NCBI GenBank assembly: GCA_011037195.1
Contig: JAAEAF010002736.1
Span: 1-64,000 of the forward strand
Reading direction: 5' to 3'
Source of the DNA: Triatoma infestans
Taxonomy: Eukaryota; Arthropoda; Insecta; Hemiptera; Reduviidae
DNA length: 64,000 bases
In this document: piece after piece, positions 1 through 10,604 of the stretch
How the letters are laid out: the number at the start of each line of letters is the position of its first letter
Position numbering within the stretch: position 1 is the stretch's first letter
Translations under genes and position numbers: made by a program
The notes under the pieces: generated by a model
What the model saw: only the letters and a program-made list of their open reading frames with translations
Told to the model about the DNA's origin: nothing
The model's database searches: none

Positions 1-179
1 CCGAAAATTATGCTGAACAAGATAAAACGTACGAAAACAGACTCTCCCGTTTAGAGAACTCTATAGGAAAAATAACTGAAAAATTCGATCATTTTTTAGA
101 CGTTGGCCACGGGAGCCAAGAAGGCCCCCCGAATTCAACCTAAACCTAGTAGACAAGTCTCTCCCACACTTTGAAGACA

Positions 180-3100
180 GATACGGACTAAAATGGCTCA
201 TCGACACCGGATCAGCAGAAAACTACATAAACCCTAACGTTGTCCCTACTGACGTAGCATTATCCAACGACCCATTCATAATAACCACACCCGCTGGAAA
301 AAAGAATGGAGAACAATCCTGCACCTTCAACATTCAAGCACATTCCACGTAAACTTAGAAAACATACCTTAGAAAACTTTTAAAACATAAAATAAGAACC
401 ACTGACGAAAACCCAGTATACACCCGAAATTATAGATACCCAGAAATTTACCGGAAAGACGTACAAGTTGAAATTGACAAACTACTAGAAAACAAAATAA
501 TTCAGCACTCAAACTCCCCCTACAACAGCCCAATTTGGGTAGTATCAAAAAAACCCGACGCCTCAGGTAAAAAGAAAATAAGAATGGTTATAGACTACCG
601 CAAACTCAACAACAAGACAGTGGAAGACAAATTCCCCCTTCCTAACATTGAAGACTTATTCGGTAAAATAGGACGCGCGACTTACTTCTCCGCGATCGAC
701 TTAGCTTCAGGGTTCCATCAAATCGAGATGGACCCCGAATCAGTTCCCAAGACAGCATTCTCCACTGAAAACGGACACTACGAATTCTTACGCATGCCCT
801 TCGGTCTTAAGAACGCCCCCCCCCCGCCACTTTCCAAAGGGCAATGAATTCCATCTTTTCTAGGATCCCTAACGTACTAGTATACATGGACGACATTATC
901 ATTTTTTCGGACAGCTTGGACGAGCACATAAAACACCTCAAGACGGTCTTTGACAAACTTAGACAACATAATCTAAAAATTCAGCTTGACAGGACGGAAT
1001 TCTTCAAGCGCGAACTTCTCTTTTTAGGACACATCATCTCCGACAAAGGCATACAACCAAACCCTGCAAAACTAGAAGCAATTGCGAAATTCCCTATCCC
1101 TAAAACGGAAAAACAAATCAAACAATTTCTTGGACTTACTGGCTACTATCGGAAGATGATTAAATATTACGCTAAAATAGCTAGACCACTGACTCTCGCA
1201 CTCAGAAAAAACAGAACTATAGTGATTGACGACGATTACAAAAAAGCTTTTGAAACTCTTAAATCCCTTCTACAGAATAGTCCTATCTTACAATTACCTG
1301 ACTTTGAAAAATCTTTTATCCTCACAACAGGCGCTTCCAATTATGCTATTGGAGCAGTCCTATCCCAGAACATCGACGGAAAAGACCTCCCTATTTCCTT
1401 TGCCTCTCGTACGCTAAATAGAGAGGAAGAAAACTATTCCACATAGAAAAAGAATTACTGGCCATAGTTTGGGCCTGTAAACACTTTAGACCATACATAT
1501 ACGGACGTAAGTTTACCATACAGACTGACCATAGACCATTACAATGGCTACACAACTTGAAGGAACCGAACTCTAAACTAATCCGATGGAAACTACAACT
1601 GGCAGACTTCGACGTCAAGTACGTACAAGGAAAAAGTAACGTAGTAGCAGACGCCCTATCACGAAATCCACCAGAAGAACAGAACGTAAATGCAGTAGAA
1701 ACCTCTTCCCTAAGTCCAAATCCAGACGAAGTCCTAGACGAATTCCTCTCGGCCCCTTCACCTGAGAATAGCGACGACATCCTAGAAGACTTAGCCAGAG
1801 CCCTAAACATTACCGCCGAAGACGACAATGACAACATCACCGCCGAAGACGACAATGAAAGCCTACAAACTCAACACTCTCAAGAATCCTCTAACAGCCA
1901 AGTTAAAATAATAGACGACAAAACTCGCTGTATTAACGTGGAAAAATATCAAATTGTTCTGACTCGAGGCAACCCAGAGACGAAAATTCCAATCGACAGA
2001 CCTTTTAACAAAACTCGGTACAACTGGTACACTAGGTACCCATACTCTAACGACATAGACGAATACTGCCTAGAGTACTTACAACCGAACCATACGTACG
2101 GCGTCCTGTGTTCACCTCCTATCGAAAACTCCATTGACGAACAGATATATGAGCAAATCTTTGTCAACCTGTCCGACATAATAAAAGACAAATTTCCAAC
2201 AGAAGAACCTAAGCGCTACTACACCAAAAGACTAGACATAACAGACTCCTCCGAACAAGAAGAAACTATTCAAAATTTTCACGTTGGCAAAACTGCACAC
2301 CGTGGTATACATGAAGTGTACAGAACTCTAACTAAACGTTACTACTGGCCAAAAATGCTAGAACATATAACTAATTAACAACTGTTCCCTTTGTAAGGAA
2401 GTTAAATACGAACGCAAACCAATTCGACAAGTTTACGAAATTACCCCTACACCTTCTAAACCATTCGAAAAACTCCACGGAGACATACGTATTGCATTAC
2501 GACGGAAAGCAAACTTTCACTATAATAGACTGTTTTTCAAGAAAACTATATGGGTATCTAATCAAAACAGCATCCGCAAATGAAATTGTTCATTCACTAG
2601 AAAACTATCTCAGCATATTCCCTTGCCCCAAAACAATTCAATTTGACAATGGTACGGAATTTAAAAATGGACTAGTAGAAAATTTCCTAAAATATAATAA
2701 CATAGAAACACACTTCACTACCCCAAACCACTCAGACTCTAACGGACTGATAAACAGAGCACACTCAACCCTCATCGAAATCATGAATATTGTAAACCGA
2801 CAAAAAAATTGCCCCATATACAAAACTTTAAAATTAGCTTTAATAGCATACAACAACTCTATAAGCTCTAACCTGACTATGACACCTAATGAAATTACTT
2901 TCGGGATACAGCCCAATACCTACGCAGAAGACCTAATTTTAGAACAACGAGTCAAAGAATAAATCAATATCAATCAATATCAATAATCAATAATAAGTTA
3001 AAGAATAAAACGAGTCAATATCTCGCGTAATAAAAGAAAAAATTGACAAAGAAAAAGAGATCCGTACAAACAAACTAAACAAAACTAGGGAAAAAGTCGA

Positions 3101-3290
3101 AATACCCGAGGGAGAAATATTTATTCGAGATAAACAGTATGGAAAAGCCAAACCCAAATTTAAAAGAGGGAATTATTCCAGGGAAACAAAATTAACCACA
3201 GTACAAAGAAAATCATTTAAAATACATCCTAACCTACTAAAACGACCTAGAAAATACACAAACATAACTCTTCCTGTTACAGATAAGAGC
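180..3290 (+). pseudogene. pol: Errantivirus pol, copy A, frame-broken
   Basis: Domains in order: aspartic protease with D-T-G-S at 203-214; reverse transcriptase from about 450 with Y-M-D-D at 883-894; RNase H to about 1,680; an acidic linker with a short duplicated block near 1,815-1,860; integrase with an H2C2-type zinc region to about 2,400; a catalytic core from about 2,490; and a basic C-terminal tail to about 3,270. Breaks: a run of C at 817-827 shifts frame just before the palm, a shift at 1,446, and two around 2,378 and 2,485. After 2,962 a short AATCAATATC-rich expansion interrupts the tail. All but the C-run form are shared with the other copy, so pol was already dead, or became dead, before the duplication. 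No functional polyprotein can be made from this locus as read. Confidence 0.9.
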
Positions 3291-3291
3291 A

Positions 3292-4749
3292 ATGACTCAC
3301 ACATCCCACCTGCTGACAACGGGGAATATAGCAATTATACACATACTGCAACTGCTGACAACGGGGAATGTAGTCACCAGCACGGAGATAACTGACCTGA
3401 CTCATGGACCCGGAATTTTGCCCATTGCACTTAATCAAGCTTACGTCATAGACAGATACTATACTTTTATACATATCGCTGACGTGCAACTAATTGACGT
3501 AGAATTAGATAAGACCTTTAACGTTATCAGCACCACGTACCAACTCAACAAGACGAATCAAATAAAATCACTATTTAAATACTATTACTACCTTCGAAAT
3601 AAACTAGATCACTTAACCCTTAACAAATCCAGAACTAAACGTGGACTCATTAACGGCCTAGGTAAAGCCATATCCTGGCTAACAGGAAACATGGACAGTG
3701 ATGACAAAGAACGATATGACAAAATAATAAACACTATAGAACGCAACAGTTTTCATCTTGAGAACAACCTCAAAAATCAAATGGCAATAAACAAGCGGGT
3801 AATTGAAGAATTCAATCACGATATACAGATTATACGAACCAACAATGACAAAATGACAACCTTCTTCTCCAACCCTATAGTTAGCCAAATTGAGCTAAAT
3901 CAGCAATTTAATTCTATCCTCTTTAACCTGGTCCTTATCGCAAACAAAATTGACGACATGGAAAACTCTCTAGAATTCTGTAGATTAAACACTATCCATT
4001 CTAGCATCTTTCTTCTCAAAGATCTTGAGTCACTACAAAGATCTCACAATGTAACCTTCATAACCCCTGACATAGAAGCACTTTGGCAATTAAGCAAGGT
4101 ACACTGCTCAATAAAAAATTGGAACATCTACTACTTTATTAGCGTTCCCCTAAAAACCTCTTCCTTTGAGACGTACTTCCTCTTATCCTATCCTATAGAG
4201 AAAGACAACCACCTCCTGACAATTCATGTCCATCCACCTTTGATCCTAAAAATCCAAGATGAGTTATTTACAGCCACCTGTGAAGAAATCAACAGTGCTA
4301 TGTACTGCCACAACAAAACCAGCATCCAAAACGACTGTATTCGCCAAATCATCACCAACATCAACCTCGCAGCATGCAAGACAGTGTATACATCAAGCGC
4401 ACCATTTATCAAGTATATCTCTTTTGTTGACTACTATTTGACTTTCAGAACTAACAGAATCCTAGTGAACAACGGCGACCGCAATGACACCATGTTCCTC
4501 ACTAATACCAGCCTCATAAAACTGACCAAAGACGAGACCCTGTTAGATGGCAAAGCTATCCACATATACAAAGACTCCAAAGGCATACTAACGACTGCCC
4601 CAGTGTACACACACACACACACACACACCAACATGAATGTATCCTTCGAGGACCTCCACAGAATCAACCTAAAAATGGAACCGCTGGAGCTACTAGAAGA
4701 AATACCCAATAGCTCGACCACCCTGTACTATTACATCCCATGGCAATAG
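3292..4749 (+). CDS. env: Errantivirus envelope-like protein (485 codons open), copy A
   Basis: This is a single open frame with the hallmarks of errantiviral Env, related to baculovirus F-type fusion proteins. A furin-type basic site (R-T-K-R) lies near 3,628-3,639. It is followed at once by a Gly-rich hydrophobic fusion-peptide-like segment and a D/E-rich helix region. Cysteines are spread through the second half. A (CA)n microsatellite at about 4,605-4,628 encodes a Thr-His run. No clear N-terminal signal peptide is visible; in this family env mRNA is spliced, so the true start may differ. The expected membrane anchor is not in this frame: a hydrophobic, Cys-rich segment with a basic tail lies just after the stop (about 4,740-4,800) in another frame. 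The open frame is therefore probably an anchorless relic. Confidence 0.8.
   Translation: MTHTSHLLTTGNIAIIHILQLLTTGNVVTSTEITDLTHGPGILPIALNQAYVIDRYYTFIHIADVQLIDVELDKTFNVISTTYQLNKTNQIKSLFKYYYYLRNKLDHLTLNKSRTKRGLINGLGKAISWLTGNMDSDDKERYDKIINTIERNSFHLENNLKNQMAINKRVIEEFNHDIQIIRTNNDKMTTFFSNPIVSQIELNQQFNSILFNLVLIANKIDDMENSLEFCRLNTIHSSIFLLKDLESLQRSHNVTFITPDIEALWQLSKVHCSIKNWNIYYFISVPLKTSSFETYFLLSYPIEKDNHLLTIHVHPPLILKIQDELFTATCEEINSAMYCHNKTSIQNDCIRQIITNINLAACKTVYTSSAPFIKYISFVDYYLTFRTNRILVNNGDRNDTMFLTNTSLIKLTKDETLLDGKAIHIYKDSKGILTTAPVYTHTHTHTNMNVSFEDLHRINLKMEPLELLEEIPNSSTTLYYYIPWQ
4605..4629. repeat. (CA)n microsatellite inside env
   Basis: An uninterrupted CA run lies in coding sequence and is read as alternating Thr and His. 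It is also present in the second provirus at about 45,437-45,461. Such repeats mutate quickly, so it is a likely future frameshift site. Confidence 0.85.
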
Positions 4750-4916
4750 CCCTATTATTACTGTTATGTCTATCGTATTTTTGCTGTGCCTGTAGGAAGA
4801 CAACTCCACAGCTAGGTACCACAGGCGGAACCCAGCCACCAACCTCGCCTTGACAGCCAGCACCAGCCCCAGTCTACCCCGGACTCTCATGCAATTGTCG
4901 CAGGAGCTCCAAACTT

Positions 4917-4927
4917 GAGGAGGGAGG
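4917..4927 (+). promoter_or_regulatory. Polypurine tract of errantivirus copy A
   Basis: GAGGAGGGAGG abuts the first base of the 3' LTR, the expected position for the plus-strand primer in LTR-element reverse transcription. Confidence 0.85.
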
Positions 4928-5169
4928 AGTTATGACACTATCTCTAGGAAAACTACCACTGCTACGTCAGCAGGAGCTGACAGCATATAAATACTCCCAC
5001 CGGCCAGCAGGCAGGCAGTTCCAAGCTCTCCACCGTACAGTACAGTTCTAAGGGTCTATAGTTTACTCAAGTGTTCACCAGTATATTAAATTGTTGTAAT
5101 CATTATTGTATTGCGTAACTAAATAAATGACTTAATAAAAAGTCAACTCCGGGTTCTTGAAACATAACT
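4928..5169 (+). repeat. 3' LTR of errantivirus copy A (242 bp)
   Basis: It begins AGTTATGACAC and ends GAAACATAACT, with perfect 7-bp terminal inverted repeats. A TATAAATA box lies about 60 bp in, and AATAAA-type signals lie near the end. By eye it is identical over 242 bp to the 3' LTR at 45,760-46,001. It is followed by the target duplication TCGA (5,170-5,173). Confidence 0.95.
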
Positions 5170-5173
5170 TCGA

Positions 5174-5325
5174 TCACAAACTATTTTCAAACTGATTTAG
5201 GGTTTAAAATTCTGAGTTTTAGTTTGAAATTGATTTGAATCTTGATGGAACGCATATCTAATCACTGCGCATGTTCCGGACAATCGCAACTCAGTCCGAG
5301 GCTTTGTTGGAACAAACCTATTATC
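5174..5325. repeat. ~150-bp local repeat, first copy (errantivirus target)
   Basis: This sequence recurs at 6,884-7,050 with about 95% identity, apart from a short insertion in the second. The errantivirus inserted at the left edge of this copy. It lies in introns of the SLC5 gene and its nature is unknown. The equivalent pair in unit B is 46,006-46,157 and 47,714-47,881. Confidence 0.8.
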
Positions 5326-5428
5326 TCGTAAAAGGTTGACGCAAGCGCATTGACATTAAACACCCAGAGTTTGGTTTTGTATCATTTTCTATTTCTATAC
5401 AAACACAATCATACAAATACAGAATTAC

Positions 5429-5583
5429 TTGAAAAAATTAAGTCTTCCTCCTTGATTGGCTATATCGATTGCTTTATTTACACCGCCGACATTAACAACA
5501 CTGACAATTATTATTGTTATCATAGAGCCGTACATGAACAGTGCCTGAATGAAGTCCGACCATACTACACCACGTAGGCCGCC
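5429..5583 (-). CDS. SLC5 exon 6, gene A
   Basis: Preceded by a TTTCAG acceptor and followed by a GTAATT donor, phase 0 in and 2 out. It encodes the G-G-L-(R/K)-x-V-V-W-x-D-x-(I/V/F)-Q segment and the next membrane helix, ending in the conserved G-G-R-L-N-F-F. Open and intact. Confidence 0.85.
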
Positions 5584-5660
5584 CTGAAATAGATATATTA
5601 TTGACATAATAATAGAACATTTATTATAATAGGATTAATAATAATAATATAAATACTGAC

Positions 5661-5728
5661 CAGAAATGTGTAAATAGTACATAACCAACAAATTATTGTT
5701 GCCAATAGATAAAAAGGTATTGGAAGCA
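5661..5728 (-). CDS. SLC5 exon 5, gene A
   Basis: A 68-bp exon with a TTTACAG acceptor and a GTCAGT donor, phase 1 in and 0 out. It encodes a hydrophobic helix ending C-T-I-Y-T-F-L, which joins in frame to G-G-L-R of exon 6, as C-T-x-Y-T-x-L-G-G-L does in SLC5 proteins. Confidence 0.8.
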
Positions 5729-5807
5729 CTGTAAATATATGAGAAGACATTAGTAATCTAGAAATTAGATTCAGTTATTTAGTAATATCGCCCAGTTAGT
5801 TAGATAC

Positions 5808-5859
5808 CTTTTGTCACTGCAGTGCATGCTGAATACATCACTATTAGGGCACTAATAAC
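5808..5859 (-). CDS. SLC5 exon 4, gene A
   Basis: A 52-bp exon with a poly-T/TAG acceptor and a GTATCT donor, phase 0 in and 1 out. It encodes a short hydrophobic piece between exons 3 and 5. The assignment rests on position, splice sites and phase. Confidence 0.7.
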
Positions 5860-6357
5860 CTAAAAAAAAAGAAAATAATAAAATTAACATGGAAAGAGTT
5901 TCCACCTGACATAAAAACGGCCGCTTTTCTTGAAAAATATTATTACTCCCAACAGGGATTCCTTAGTGAGTCATTATTAAAAACAATTCCTAACACAAAA
6001 ATACTTATTCGAAAGTAAGCAACTATACCAAGATCAAAAACCAAATTACAAGCCAAGTTCTCATCACAATTTATAATTCCGTACACTTTGTATATTGACC
6101 CTTTATAATAGTGCATTTTATGAACAAGTGAATTATTATGTTTACCGGCTGGAAGAACGGAGATCAGGCGCACTTTTACTGTGAACTTCGCCCGAACATA
6201 TCATAAGCATTAGCAGTCATGGTAGTCTAACTGAAATGTTTTCAAATTTGAGCAAGAAATATTTTTAAATCTAAGTAAACTAACTGATTTCCCGTTTAGC
6301 TATCCAAATTAAATATCACTACCAAACAAATTAATATTAAATTGCTTAATATATTAC

Positions 6358-6423
6358 CTGAGCAATTATAACAACGCCAGATCCTAGCAGACGTACAGTT
6401 TTATTAAATCGCTTTTCAAGGTA
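6358..6423 (-). CDS. SLC5 exon 3, gene A
   Basis: Exactly 22 codons with a TTGCAG acceptor and a GTAATA donor, phase 0/0. It encodes Y-L-E-K-R-F-N-K-T-V-R-L-L-G-S and a hydrophobic stretch, a near-diagnostic SLC5 signature. Confidence 0.88.
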
Positions 6424-6540
6424 CTGCAATGCAAACAAATAACAAACCAATTACTGTAAAACATAGGAGTGCACTTTAAATGTGCATTAAATATGTAATA
6501 TTGAATAATTAAGATTATAGATAAATATCTATAGTATAAG

Positions 6541-6880
6541 AGGGTCATTCAATAAGTACTGTAGATGAAGAACTGAAAATTAAAGAATATCTGTTTAAGA
6601 ACACGAAACTTTCGATATCATCAGTGGCGTGCTTGTCATCAGTTTAAACATGTGCAAGATGGGATCTCAAATAATCGAGATAGACTTCAAACAATGTTAT
6701 TTGGAGGAAGGAAGTGGATTTGTGGAAATAATTGAATCCAATCATCCAAGCCTGGATCGGAACGATCTCGGCTATCTAAAGCGGAAAAAGTCAAGAATCC
6801 ACAAACATCCTGGCAAAGTATTGCTAATGATATATTGGGAAGTGAATGGTTCAATTTTATCATTTTTTGCAAGGTGAGCT
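6541..6880 (+). mobile_element. Mariner-like transposon remnant
   Basis: It starts with GAGGGTCATTCAATAAGTA, which resembles the terminal repeat of insect mariners. It contains a frame-broken stretch reading K-R-K-K-S and then H-P-G-K-V-L-L-M-I-Y-W-E, close to the mariner transposase region (PKKV-L-x-x-x-W-W-D). It lies in the intron between exons 2a and 3 and recurs at 47,372-47,711. The right terminus was not found. Confidence 0.5.
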
Positions 6881-6883
6881 TGA

Positions 6884-7050
6884 TCATCACAAACTATTTT
6901 CAATCTGATTTAGGGTTTAAAATTCTGAGTTTTAGTTTGAAATTGAATTGAATCTTGATGGAACGCATATCTAATCACTGCGCATGTTCCGGACATGCTC
7001 CGGACTCCAACTCAGTCCGAGGCTTTGTTGGAACAAACCTATTATCCAAC
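6884..7050. repeat. ~150-bp local repeat, second copy
   Basis: Partner of 5,174-5,325, in the intron between SLC5 exons 2a and 3 and next to a mariner-like remnant. It is an unclassified intronic repeat. Confidence 0.8.
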
Positions 7051-7209
7051 AAAATAGCGGTGTATTAGCGGTTTATATTTAGAAATACCTAAATTGTGAG
7101 ATTCATTTAGTATATTATTGGATAACGTTCAAACTCTAACCATATGTTTATTTATTTACTGAATTACCCAGTTATTTGAATGATAGAATCAAGAATTTTT
7201 TTTATATAC

Positions 7210-7369
7210 CTCAAAGTAGGAAGTGTATTTTAATTCATAAAATACCGGAATGTAAAAGAAATAGAAGCACACATAACCAGCCATTTGTCCAATGTGTAAA
7301 AATAACATTTGAATTCCATAATAGTAGGATTCTCTGGACATACTGACAATCCCAATGCATGAAACTGAG
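7210..7369 (-). CDS. SLC5 exon 2a, gene A
   Basis: A 160-bp exon with an ATTCCAG acceptor and a GTATAT donor. Its first base completes the Ser codon begun in exon 1. It encodes S-R-E-S-Y-Y-Y-G, then a membrane helix and I-P-V-F-Y-E-L-x-x-T-S-Y-F-E, as in the TM2-TM3 region of SLC5 proteins. Intact in both units. Confidence 0.87.
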
Positions 7370-7409
7370 CTGGAATTAATCATAAACATTCTCCATTAGT
7401 GAAATATTA

Positions 7410-9109
7410 TTTTAGAGTCTGGTTTGAGCCTTCATACTGTGCACACGTTTCTAAACGCTCTCTGATTTTCTTTTTTTTTTCAATAGTGTGGAAGAGTTTA
7501 TTAATTAAAAACTAGTGAGATTTATAGAGCCATTATGGTGTGATAGTTTTATCATTCTAAAAGTGTACATCTCTATAGTGTTCAGAAAGAATTTGTGAAA
7601 AATAATTAAAACCATTATTTCAACTTATTAGTATCAGTTGATGTTGACCTTGCCTTGCTACAGCAGAAACTAGTTACAAACAGGTGACTTTACTGTTTAT
7701 GAATAGTGATATTGTGCATTAACTAATTATACTTCATATTTATCTGTATTTTTACATCATATTCTTAATTAGAAAATAAAAATGCCGTATACTCTTGAAG
7801 GTATTATGCCAGCAATTCAAACAAATAATGCCAATCTGACAGAAATGAGCAATAATATAGAGGCAATAAAAAGTAAATTAGATAACGTTAGGCAGGATAT
7901 AACTTTCTTAAAATCAAATTACCTACTCTGAATTTGAAAAGGAAATTAGAGATCAAGAGCGACATATAAATTGTGTTAAAAGGCAGCTTAAAGGAAATAA
8001 TATTGTTTCTACACTGTACCGGAAATAGCTGATAGAAATGAGGTTGCATTTAATGCAATAAACAGTGTCTGCGAGGACATTGGAATTAATAATCCAGATT
8101 ATCTATGCATAATTGTTATAGAATTGGCACAGACGAAGGTATAAGGCCTACTCTTATATCACTAACCTGTTACAGAATGAAATCTGTTATCATGGAGAAA
8201 AGGGACATATTTAAGCAACTTAATTGCTTCATTTCTCATGATAGAACGAAAGAGGACAGAGAAAGAAGAAAAAGACTTAGTAGTTGTGTGTTCAGATTTA
8301 ATGATATTGGCAAGGATGCTTCAATTTACAGAGGCCAAATAAAAGCTAAGGCTCCTTACTTAAGTATAGTAAGGAGAGAATATAACGATATACTGGAGAG
8401 ATGGGCCAATCGTGATCTCAGTTAAGACGCAAACAGAATTATGAACAGCAATTATAGCGAGATGTATAGGTCTCTGTGCCCATTTGGCCATGGTATGTTT
8501 TATGTCTCAAATATGCCAATCAAAAAGCAAAGGGTTATTATACATCTGAGATTACGTAATAGAACTCATAATAAATGGTTTATTAATGGCATATCAGACC
8601 CAATAAATGTAGAGGAATTGTGCCCGTTTGTAACATGTACAAGTTGGAAACCCTTGATCATATTTTATTGGAATGCCCAGTATCCAACCCATATAGAGAA
8701 AGGTTTCTTACAAATTATATTTTGCCACAATCCTCCTTAAGAGACAATTTATTAAATATTTTAGACATCAATAGTGCCAAAAAATGCAACCATGTATACT
8801 GTTTCATGTTTTTCATGTGTGACGTATAGTGGGGTTTTGAAATTAAGATCTTTATTTTTAATGAGTAGATTTGTATTTATTTATTTATCTCATTATCAGG
8901 TTTTTATTTATTTTTCTTTAATCCAAGAATGTTTTCTTTATTTTTCTTAGTTTTATTCTATTTGGTTAACTTCTTTATTTTTAACGTTATCTTTTGTATA
9001 TCAAAACAAACCAGACTCCCTGTAATATGTACTTACTGCAGTACTCCCTGTAGTATGTAATTCATAAATACAGAAATTTATTTATTTATTTTATTTATTA
9101 TAATAATTT
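7410..9109 (+). mobile_element. Internally deleted non-LTR retrotransposon, inserted between exons 1a and 2a (copy A)
   Basis: Flanked by an 8-bp direct repeat AAATATTA (7,402-7,409 and 9,110-9,117). The 5' part (7,781-8,424) reads as an ORF1-like protein of L1 type: a coiled-coil-like start, and later D-R-T-K-E-D-R-E-R-R-K-R-L and a Y-R-G motif. The next segment (8,441-8,830) is only the extreme C-terminus of ORF2, with a C-P-V-C...H-I-L-L-E-C-P zinc-finger-like motif. Endonuclease and reverse transcriptase are absent. An AT-rich 3' UTR with TTTATTTATT tracts follows. The same insertion is at 48,241-49,940. Confidence 0.82.
8105..8425 (+). pseudogene. LINE ORF1-like protein fragment (106 codons)
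   Basis: The open part of a longer, frame-broken ORF1 (from 7,781). Charged residues around D-R-T-K-E-D-R-E-R-R-K and the following segment resemble the C-terminal half of L1-type ORF1p, an RNA-binding chaperone. It is truncated and probably not translated. The identical copy is at 48,936-49,256. Confidence 0.6.
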
Positions 9110-9293
9110 AAATATTACTATCACGTTCCAAGACGGGAGTAAATAGCGATTTACAGAGAGAGTGCCATCAGCAGTTTAGAGGACGGTAGCAAACAGGTCC
9201 AAGTATTTGCCAAAGAAAACTTGTAAGCAGAACTTTTATAAATTTCTCTTTGGCCATAGTTACCATTTGAATTTGTAATATTACACTCCCTCT

Positions 9294-9318
9294 CTCTCTC
9301 TCACACACACACAAACAC
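9294..9318. repeat. (CT)n/(CA)n compound microsatellite
   Basis: A CT run passes into a CA run in the intron just downstream of exon 1a. The copy at 50,118-50,147 differs in length. Confidence 0.8.
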
Positions 9319-9397
9319 ATCTACATAATATATACGTATGTATATAATATAATAGTGCATCATATATGACAATTTCAAAACACAATTAAAGAATTAC

Positions 9398-9574
9398 CTC
9401 GCCATATTGGATAGAATTATGGGTATCGCAGGGAGATTTCTGCCAGCAAATAAATACTCATCAATTGTATTAGGTTTATTCTTCAAGATGCCATGGTAAA
9501 GTCCAACAGTTGTAGAAAATATTAACATGAGAACGAATATTGCATAGTCTATCCATCAGGTCGGACTGCTCCAT
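9398..9574 (-). pseudogene. SLC5 exon 1a, gene A, frameshifted
   Basis: It starts M-E-Q-S-D and ends at a GAG|GTAATT donor. Compared with 50,231-50,412 it lacks a net 5 bp just after codon 5 (near 9,557), so the first helix W-I-D-Y-A-I-F-V is read out of frame. The rest of the exon and the donor are intact. The sequence upstream on the minus strand (9,575-9,720) has also lost about 20 bp relative to unit B. Confidence 0.8.
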
Positions 9575-9720
9575 CTTAAAAATAACGCCAGCGAGTTTTT
9601 CCTCAAATAACAAAGTGAAAGGGGCTAGAGAACAATGAATGTAATATAAAATACTAAATAGACTGTTGTAGACAATCGTACATAGTACAGCAGCAGCCAG
9701 ACTGCTGAATTGCAATTTTC

Positions 9721-10600
9721 AGAGAGAAGGAGCTGTAGAGAGAGTGAGCTGGAGCGGTGCCATCCTTCCTCTCTCATAAGAGAGCCATTAGAGTGCCAGC
9801 TCCCGGGAGAATAGTTTCAAGTGTAATACTGAGAGGTTTATATTTATTTATGCCCTGCAACTTTGCCTATCAACACTCAACTGCACACTTAGGTGACCTC
9901 GCACTTAGACTCACGTTGCGATTAGAGTACAAATAGTGGCTGTTTGGCCAGAGTTGAAAAAACCAGAATGAAGAACCAAACTAACAGAATTAATACAGAT
10001 TATCTAGTATACAGTGTAACTAAAGATTTTTCCAGGGGAGGGGGCTCATATGCGAGGGTGCTCTTATTGACCAGCTTCTCACTCCATTAAACAAGAGGAA
10101 ATAAAGAGCCAACGTTCTAAAATATACTGACATTGTAAAAATATCTTCTTATGGTGCAAATTACTGTAGATGGCTTGAATATTTTGCTAGACTAAACTAT
10201 ACTGAAATAATAATTGAAAGCTATTAAGTAGTATTTGGTGATAACATTCCTTAATTAATAGTGAAGTTGCGATAAGTTAGGCCATTATATTTCAACACTA
10301 CTAGAAATTTTTATAAATGGCATATATTTAACTCATATTATATATTAGTTAAAAGTATCCCTAATGGGAAGGAATTTATTTTATATACAGTAAAATATAA
10401 TATAAAGAGAAGAAACGAGATAATTGTAAATAAAACTAAAAGATATTTAACGTAAAAAACATAACTAAATAGATATACCAAATTTAAATCAAAACAGAAA
10501 CGAAAGAAAAATATACCTTATAATGTAAACATAAGATAAAGTAAAACAAAAGAACTATATCACTGCACCAGCAAATCAGAATTTATAGAATTAACAAAAT
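9721..10600. other. No gene recognised
   Basis: AT-rich sequence upstream of exon 1a. The part at 9,721-9,900 is less AT-rich with CT/GA-rich blocks and might hold the promoter or 5' UTR of the 1a transcript, but I see no decisive core element. From about 10,100 on it is AT-rich and featureless. Confidence 0.5.
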
Positions 10601-10604
10601 TACA

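Larger units (their letters stand above)
1..5169 (+). mobile_element. Errantivirus-type endogenous retrovirus (Ty3/gypsy with env), copy A, 5' part outside window
   Basis: The segment holds the last codons of gag, all of pol, env and the 3' LTR. It ends at a 4-bp TCGA, which matches the TCGA on both sides of the complete copy at 39,328-46,001. Gene order (gag, protease, RT, RNase H, integrase, env, LTR), a fusion-type Env and LTRs with AGTTATG/CATAACT ends identify an errantivirus (Metaviridae). The reading frames are broken in several places, most of them shared with copy B. Confidence 0.93.

Noticed and set aside
2966..3010. AATCAATATC repeats as a CRISPR or regulatory array
   Set aside because: Short, irregular, without spacers, and inside the retroviral pol tail; a simple-sequence expansion.
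5943..6173. Open minus-strand frame of 76 codons between SLC5 exons
   Set aside because: No family resemblance, not bounded by good splice sites, and lies in intron; treated as chance.
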